A stretch of 10,546 nucleotides of DNA from CAZKEG01 sp964601575 (GTDB taxonomy: Bacteria > Desulfobacterota > Thermodesulfobacteria > Thermodesulfobacteriales > Thermodesulfatatoraceae): positions 1 through 10,546 of the forward strand of contig CAZROA010000084.1 in assembly GCA_964601575.1 (NCBI GenBank). Direction: 5' to 3'. A program made the position numbers and the translations under genes. Below are positions 6,332 to 10,546 of the stretch, piece by piece (within the stretch, counting starts at the first letter, position 1; each line of letters opens with the position of its first letter). The notes beneath the pieces are model-generated. The model searched no databases. It was not told the DNA's origin and saw only the letters and a list, made by a program, of their open reading frames with translations.

Positions 6332-8704
6332 ATGAAAAGGTTCTGGTGGCTTCTCCCTCTGCTTGGTCTTTTTCTGGTCCTCATCTACTTTTTCCGTCAA
6401 TTCTTGTTCCTAAAGGTCTTTGAACAAATTCTGTCTCGGGCTGGGGTGACCTTCTCCTGTGAGGAGATGGTAATTACCGGAGGGAGTCTGCACTTCAAAG
6501 GGCTTCGGTTGGCAGAGGAGGGCTTGGCCCTTACGGCTAAGGAGGCCGAACTAGAGTTGCATTTTTTCCCCAAAGTAGCCTTAGGGGCCAAGCTTTCCGA
6601 CTTCCAAGGGGTTTATCATCCCACCAAAGGGCCTTGGGCCCCGCCGATCTATCTCTCTCGATTGGAGTTTTCCAAAGGGCGCTTTTTGATCCAGGGCGAG
6701 AGACCTTTGGCCCTTGCCATAGAAAGGCTTGAAGTAAAGGGGCTTAGGTCCTTTTGGGCTGGCTTTCGGAAGGGGCCAAGGCTGGCCTATCAAATAAAGG
6801 CCCAGGCTCAAAGGCCATCCGTCCCCAGACTTTCTTCCTTAAAGGAGGCCCCGTTTGAAGCCGACCTGCGGGTGGATCTCACCGCCTTGCCCCTTAGCCT
6901 TCCCTCTGGCCTGCGGCTTACCCAGGGGAAACTCCTCCTTTCTTTGCGAAGTCATCCAAAAGGAAAAGACCTCTTTTTTTCTGGAATAGGGCGTCTTGAG
7001 GATCTTTCTCTTAAGGGCCCAAAGGGTCAGGCTTCGTTTTCCGGGTGCTTTTCCCTTTCCGGTAAGTTTAAGCCTAAAGGCCAAAGGCTATCCCTCAAGG
7101 CTAAAGGAGAGGTGACTCCGGGGCTTTTCTTTGCAGGAGAGTTCCTTAAGGAAGGACAAAAGGAACCTCTACTAAACTTTACCGGGCGTTTTGAGGCCTC
7201 TCCGGCCTTGGTGGCCACCGTCTCAAATCTTTTTGGCCTTAAATTTAAAGGGAGGCTCTCTGGCACGGTAAAGGGTGATCTTTCCCCCCTAAACCTAGAC
7301 ACCCACCTGGTGGTCGAAGGCCTGGGCTTTGAGCTCTCCTCTGAGAATCTAGGGGAGGGCATTGACCTCCTCCTTGAGAGTCGCCTCTCAGCCAAGGGGA
7401 AGGACTTGGCCTTTAAAGGGCATCTCCTCCTAAAGCAAGGTGAATTTTTCCTTGATCCCTTTTATTACCGGTTATCGAAACCTCTTGAGGCCCGGGGTGA
7501 AGGCCGGTGCCAGGCCGGGGGCTGTTTCTTGAGAAGCCTTGAAATAAATGGTCCCTTTGAACTCAAGGCCCAAGGGCTTAGGGTTGGGTTGCCCCTAAGG
7601 CCTCCCAAAAGCTTCGACCTACGATTGCGGGTGGAAGATTTCTGGGGCCCTTTGGTGCAGGAACCTTTTGGGGAGGCCCATCCCATGCTGACCTCGCTTT
7701 CACCCCGCGGACTTTTGGAATTGCAGGGACGCGGAGAGGATCTTTCGCTTTCTTTTCACGGGGCCCTGACGATCTCCGGAAGTCACGAATTTCAAGGTCT
7801 GCGTCTGTCCTTGGGCTATGATCTAAAAGGGGCCTGTCGCCCTTGGGTCTTTTCCTGGGAATCGGTAAAGAGCCCGATCCTTGCCCTGGGGGATCTTCAT
7901 CTCCGGGGAGAAATCTGTGGGCAACGGTTTACCGTGGCACCTTTTGCTTTGGATCTTTTTCAGGGACACCTTAGGACCGGCCCGGGAGAAGGGGTATGGA
8001 AAGCCCCGGTAAGCTTTGTCCTGAAAGATGTGCAACTTTCCGACTTGCAGCCACCTTTACCACCGCCCTATCAAGTCTTGGCCCCAGAGCTCAAGGCCTC
8101 TTTTAAGGAAGTACGTCTGGAGGCTGGCAGACTTCTGGCCCGCGGAGAACTTGACCTGCATCTCGCTCGGGGGCTCTTGCGGGTGCGAGACCTCTTTTTT
8201 GAGCCGGGCATCATCCCTCGTTATGGCGGTGAGGTCGAGATTGAGGGGCTAGACTTGGCCCTTCTTACTGAGGTCTCTGGTTTTGGGCGCATTACCGGGC
8301 GCCTCAAGGGCCGTATTAAGCACCTGATCATGGCCGGTAGCCTGCCGGAAAGTTTTGAGCTCTGGATAAGAGATGATCCTTCCTGGAAGGGGTCGCGTCG
8401 AATAAGCCTCAAGGCCGTGCGTAACCTGGCAGAGCTCGGAGGCGGCTCGGCCAGTATTATAGTGCCCTTTGTCAAAAATCTGCGCTACAAGCACTTGGGG
8501 CTCTATTGCCGCTTGAAAGACGACCAGTTCCACCTGCGTGGACTCATCCGAGAAGGTGGTCGTGAATATCTGCTCAAAGGGCCTAAACTTTTCGGGGTAG
8601 ATGTGATAAACCACAATCCCAAAGGGGTGATTAGTTTTCGCGAGATGCTTCGGCGTCTTGAAAACATCTTGGGGGGAGAAGATGAAGAAAAAAGTGCTTC
8701 TTAG
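6332..8704 (+). CDS. ydbH: YdbH-like AsmA-superfamily intermembrane lipid transport protein
   Basis: This 790-residue protein has one N-terminal membrane helix (about residues 4-25, after MKRF) and then a long body rich in alternating hydrophobic beta-strand patterns, the architecture of AsmA/TamB-type bridges anchored in the inner membrane and spanning the periplasm. The C-terminal part fits YdbH: a GRITGRLKGRIKHL stretch near 650-665, ISLKAVRNLAELGGGSAS near 692-709, and an end with VDVINHNPKGVISFREML. E. coli YdbH (879 residues) works with lipoprotein YnbE and periplasmic YdbL, overlaps functionally with TamB and YhdP, and supports phospholipid transport to the outer membrane. The next gene here is a YnbE/YdbL-like lipoprotein overlapping it by 23 bp, which is strong support. 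The start has only a weak GGA ribosome site. Without the neighbour I would call it only AsmA-like. Confidence 0.78.
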   Translation: MKRFWWLLPLLGLFLVLIYFFRQFLFLKVFEQILSRAGVTFSCEEMVITGGSLHFKGLRLAEEGLALTAKEAELELHFFPKVALGAKLSDFQGVYHPTKGPWAPPIYLSRLEFSKGRFLIQGERPLALAIERLEVKGLRSFWAGFRKGPRLAYQIKAQAQRPSVPRLSSLKEAPFEADLRVDLTALPLSLPSGLRLTQGKLLLSLRSHPKGKDLFFSGIGRLEDLSLKGPKGQASFSGCFSLSGKFKPKGQRLSLKAKGEVTPGLFFAGEFLKEGQKEPLLNFTGRFEASPALVATVSNLFGLKFKGRLSGTVKGDLSPLNLDTHLVVEGLGFELSSENLGEGIDLLLESRLSAKGKDLAFKGHLLLKQGEFFLDPFYYRLSKPLEARGEGRCQAGGCFLRSLEINGPFELKAQGLRVGLPLRPPKSFDLRLRVEDFWGPLVQEPFGEAHPMLTSLSPRGLLELQGRGEDLSLSFHGALTISGSHEFQGLRLSLGYDLKGACRPWVFSWESVKSPILALGDLHLRGEICGQRFTVAPFALDLFQGHLRTGPGEGVWKAPVSFVLKDVQLSDLQPPLPPPYQVLAPELKASFKEVRLEAGRLLARGELDLHLARGLLRVRDLFFEPGIIPRYGGEVEIEGLDLALLTEVSGFGRITGRLKGRIKHLIMAGSLPESFELWIRDDPSWKGSRRISLKAVRNLAELGGGSASIIVPFVKNLRYKHLGLYCRLKDDQFHLRGLIREGGREYLLKGPKLFGVDVINHNPKGVISFREMLRRLENILGGEDEEKSAS

Positions 8705-9248
8705 CCTTTTGGCCGTGGTCCTGATCTCCTGCGTAACCATCAATATTTATTTCCCGGCGGCGGAGGTCCAAAAGGCCGCCAAGGAAATCACCGAGGAGGT
8801 TCGAGGCCTAAAGGAGAAGCCTCCGGCCAAGCCTTCGCAGGGTGAAGATCACTCTTGGCTTAAAGACCTTTTCATAAAAAAGGCCTATGCCCAAGAAGAA
8901 CTTGCCGTCAGCAACGCCTCCATCCGTCAGCTTAAGGCCCGAATGCGGGCCCGTTACCCCAAGCTCAAACCCTTTTTGGCCCGTGGGATACTCGGTGAAT
9001 CCTTGGACGGCAAGGTGGTTTTACGTAACCTTGGGGCCTTAACCCTGCGGCAACGAGCAGAGGTCAAACGCCTTATTGAGGCGGAAAACAGGGATCGGGA
9101 GGCCCTTTACCAGGAGGTGCGCCGGGTCCTGGGGATAGCACCCAAAGACATCGTCCGCGTCCGACGTATCTTTGCCAAGGAATGGCAGCGCACCGCCCCC
9201 AAGGGGACTTGGATAGAGACGGCTCCGGGTAAGTGGGTGAGGAAATAA
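8682..9248 (+). CDS. ydbL: Lipoprotein combining a YnbE-like N-terminus with a YdbL (DUF1318) domain
   Basis: From the ATG at 8682 this is 188 residues. Residues 1-17 form a lipoprotein signal with KKK, a hydrophobic core and lipobox LISC; Cys17 would be acylated, and the next residue is Val rather than Asp, compatible with outer-membrane sorting. Next come a strand-like VTINIYFP, a helix (AAEVQKAAKEITEEV), a Pro/Lys linker, and AYAQEE at 68-73. The C-terminal half, about 95-188, matches E. coli YdbL in layout: LARGILGESLDG, a charged helix with AENRDREALYQEV, and the ending PGKWVRK against GKWVRKF. In E. coli YnbE and YdbL are separate proteins acting with YdbH. The 8682 start is chosen because a G-rich site (GGGGGGAG) precedes it and the signal peptide begins there; an upstream TTG at 8658 is less likely. 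fmt follows 2 bp later. Confidence 0.8.
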   Translation: MKKKVLLSLLAVVLISCVTINIYFPAAEVQKAAKEITEEVRGLKEKPPAKPSQGEDHSWLKDLFIKKAYAQEELAVSNASIRQLKARMRARYPKLKPFLARGILGESLDGKVVLRNLGALTLRQRAEVKRLIEAENRDREALYQEVRRVLGIAPKDIVRVRRIFAKEWQRTAPKGTWIETAPGKWVRK

Positions 9249-9250
9249 CC

Positions 9251-10198
9251 ATGGCGGAAAAGTGGCGTTTGGTCTTTATGGGCACACCGGCCTTTGCTGT
9301 GCCCATCCTAAAGGCCTTGCTTGCCGGTGAAGACGAAGTGGTGGCGGTGGTCACCCAGCCGGATAAGCCAGCGGGTCGGGGTAAAAAACTTACCCCTCCA
9401 CCGGTCAAACTCCTGGCCCAGGAATACGGTGTGCCGGTCCTTCAGCCGGTCAAGATCAAAGATCCGGAGTTTTTGACCAAACTTCGGGAATTGGCCCCGG
9501 ACGCCATTGTAGTGGCGGCCTACGGGAAAATCTTGCCCAGGGAAGTACTTGAGATTCCACCCAGGGGCTGTATCAACGTACACGCCTCGCTTCTTCCCAA
9601 ATTCCGCGGGGCAGCGCCGATCAACTGGGCCATCATCGCCGGTGAGTCAGAGACCGGGGTAACTATCATGCAGATGGACGAAGGGATGGACACCGGTGAC
9701 ATCCTCCTCATGGAGGCCATCCCTATAGGTCCGGAAGAGACCGCTGGAGAACTACACGACCGTTTGGCTGCCCTTGGGGCCAAACTTATCGTTGAGGCCT
9801 TGCGCGGCCTCAAGCAGGGGAGGATCAAACCCAAGAGACAACCAGAAGAAGGGGTCTCCTATGCCCCCATGCTCAAAAAGGAAGACGGCTTCCTCGATTT
9901 TACGCTCCCTGCCGAGGAATTGTCACGCCTCATTCGTGGGCTTGATCCCTGGCCCTCGGCTTACGCCTATTTTCGGGGAAAACTGATCAAGTTCTTTAGG
10001 CCTGAGGTCATTAACCAAGAGGCCCAGGCGGTACCCGGGGAAATCGTCGCCGTCGGGGAAGACGGTTTCCTCATCGCCACCGGAAAGGGTCTTCTTCGTG
10101 TACGCGAGGTCCAGGTTGAGGGTAAGAAACGCCTTCCGGTGGCGGATTTTATTCGTGGTTGGCGGCCTAAGCCCGGCGAGCGCTTTGAAGGGCGCTAA
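9251..10198 (+). CDS. fmt: Methionyl-tRNA formyltransferase
   Basis: Fmt transfers a formyl group from 10-formyl-tetrahydrofolate to initiator Met-tRNA in the cytoplasm. The 315 residues match the usual length. The N-terminal formyltransferase domain shows VFMGTPAFAVPILKAL at 8-23, QPDKPAGRGKK at 36-46 and INVHASLLPKFRGAAPINWA from 108. Catalytic Asn109 and His111, and Asp147 in MDTGD, are present. The C-terminal tRNA-binding domain includes GLDPWPSAYAYF and runs to the end. The ATG at 9251 is preferred over an in-frame GTG at 9233, because a GAGG site lies eight bases upstream and the family start (MGTP shortly after the N-terminus) fits. It sits 2 bp after the lipoprotein gene, so it is probably co-transcribed with it. 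In many bacteria fmt is next to def; no def gene is present here. Confidence 0.97.
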   Translation: MAEKWRLVFMGTPAFAVPILKALLAGEDEVVAVVTQPDKPAGRGKKLTPPPVKLLAQEYGVPVLQPVKIKDPEFLTKLRELAPDAIVVAAYGKILPREVLEIPPRGCINVHASLLPKFRGAAPINWAIIAGESETGVTIMQMDEGMDTGDILLMEAIPIGPEETAGELHDRLAALGAKLIVEALRGLKQGRIKPKRQPEEGVSYAPMLKKEDGFLDFTLPAEELSRLIRGLDPWPSAYAYFRGKLIKFFRPEVINQEAQAVPGEIVAVGEDGFLIATGKGLLRVREVQVEGKKRLPVADFIRGWRPKPGERFEGR

Positions 10199-10546
10199 GG
10201 CAGATCCTTCCCGGTGGTAGTCATGGCCAATTGACAGTGAAGAATACCCTTTAGGGAACGGATGCGGTCAGCCAGGTCCTGGATATTTCGGGCCCGACCC
10301 CTGACGATGACCACCTCTAGGCAATGATCATGATCCAGGTGGACGTGTTGGGTGGTGATAATCTCTTCATGATAATCGTGTTGGATGTCGATCAGTCGAT
10401 CGCTTAGTTCTCGTTTGTGATGATTGTAGACATAGGTAATGGTGCCGATTACCTCTTTTTCGCTCTCTCGCCATTCTTCTTCGACCAATTTTTCCCGGAT
10501 GAGATCCCGGATGGCCTCGGAGCGGTTGGTGTAATGCTTGCGGGCA
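10195..10546 (-). CDS. nikR: Nickel-responsive regulator NikR, C-terminal 116 residues (runs off the right edge)
   Basis: NikR is a tetrameric ribbon-helix-helix repressor or regulator that binds Ni(II) and controls nickel uptake and nickel-enzyme genes. The visible frame starts mid-gene with the end of the ribbon-helix-helix domain (NRSEAIRDLIREKL); about 20-25 N-terminal residues should lie beyond base 10546. The ACT-like metal domain follows. By alignment with E. coli NikR the four nickel ligands are all conserved: His76 in IQHDYH, His87 and His89 in TQHVH, and Cys95 in DHDHC. The protein ends LAMTTTGKDLP, typical outside the enterobacteria. It converges on fmt, the two stop codons overlapping within the 4 bp CTAA. 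An in-frame TTG at 10488 could be mistaken for a start but would delete the DNA-binding helix. Promoter and targets are out of view. Confidence 0.95.
   Translation of the reverse strand, partial: ARKHYTNRSEAIRDLIREKLVEEEWRESEKEVIGTITYVYNHHKRELSDRLIDIQHDYHEEIITTQHVHLDHDHCLEVVIVRGRARNIQDLADRIRSLKGILHCQLAMTTTGKDLP

Noticed and set aside
8658..8684. Upstream TTG start adding eight residues to the lipoprotein
   Set aside because: The extension would place an acidic Trp-Gly-Glu segment before the signal peptide and would consume the G-rich ribosome site. ATG at 8682 fits better.
9233..9253. Upstream GTG start adding six residues to Fmt
   Set aside because: It overlaps the lipoprotein end and contains the GAGG site that serves the ATG at 9251, where the family N-terminus begins.
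10179..10196. Hairpin AGCGC-N8-GCGCT at the end of fmt as a terminator
   Set aside because: The stem is only 5 bp, lies within the coding end and stop codon, and no T-run follows.

Overview
This window looks like chromosomal DNA of a motile, Gram-negative (two-membrane) bacterium. The evidence is a flagellar hook operon, a YdbH/YdbL-type envelope pair with an outer-membrane-type lipobox, and a sigma-54 promoter in front of the hook genes. The protein styles, and NikR and Fmt beside a YdbH/DUF1318 pair, would fit the Desulfobacterota/Thermodesulfobacteriota. That placement is an inference from sequence style, not from a search. There are no rRNA or tRNA genes, CRISPR arrays or mobile elements.

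Layout. (1) 1-3324, minus strand: a tightly packed flagellar operon in the order fliK (hook-length ruler), flgD (hook cap), flgE (hook subunit, cut by the window edge). flgD and flgE overlap by ATGA. (2) 3325-3660: a 336-bp divergent control region. It holds a GG-N10-GC sigma-54 promoter facing fliK, two adjacent short inverted repeats about 97 and 115 bp upstream of the predicted start (candidate activator sites), a perfect 21-bp tandem duplication and a short hairpin in the clpB leader. (3) 3661-6273, plus strand: a complete clpB disaggregase with every catalytic residue checked present, followed by a strong intrinsic terminator. (4) 6332-10198, plus strand: a compact three-gene run of a YdbH-like intermembrane protein, a lipoprotein that joins a YnbE-like N-terminus to a YdbL (DUF1318) domain, and fmt. 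(5) 10195-10546, minus strand: the C-terminal part of nikR, converging on fmt with a 4-bp overlap.

How they work together. FliK, FlgD and FlgE build and measure the flagellar hook, and sigma-54 control of this assembly stage is known in several bacterial groups. ClpB is an independent stress gene. The YdbH-like protein and the lipoprotein probably form an inner-to-outer membrane bridge, as YdbH and YnbE do in E. coli. Fmt formylates initiator tRNA and seems to be in the run by position only. NikR reports nickel status; its targets are not visible.

Most genes are ordinary housekeeping genes. The points most worth a second look are the sigma-54 promoter with its twin inverted repeats, the fused YnbE/YdbL lipoprotein that keeps a signal-peptidase-like AYAQ in its middle, the 21-bp tandem repeat before clpB, and the terminator only 17 nt before the ydbH start codon.
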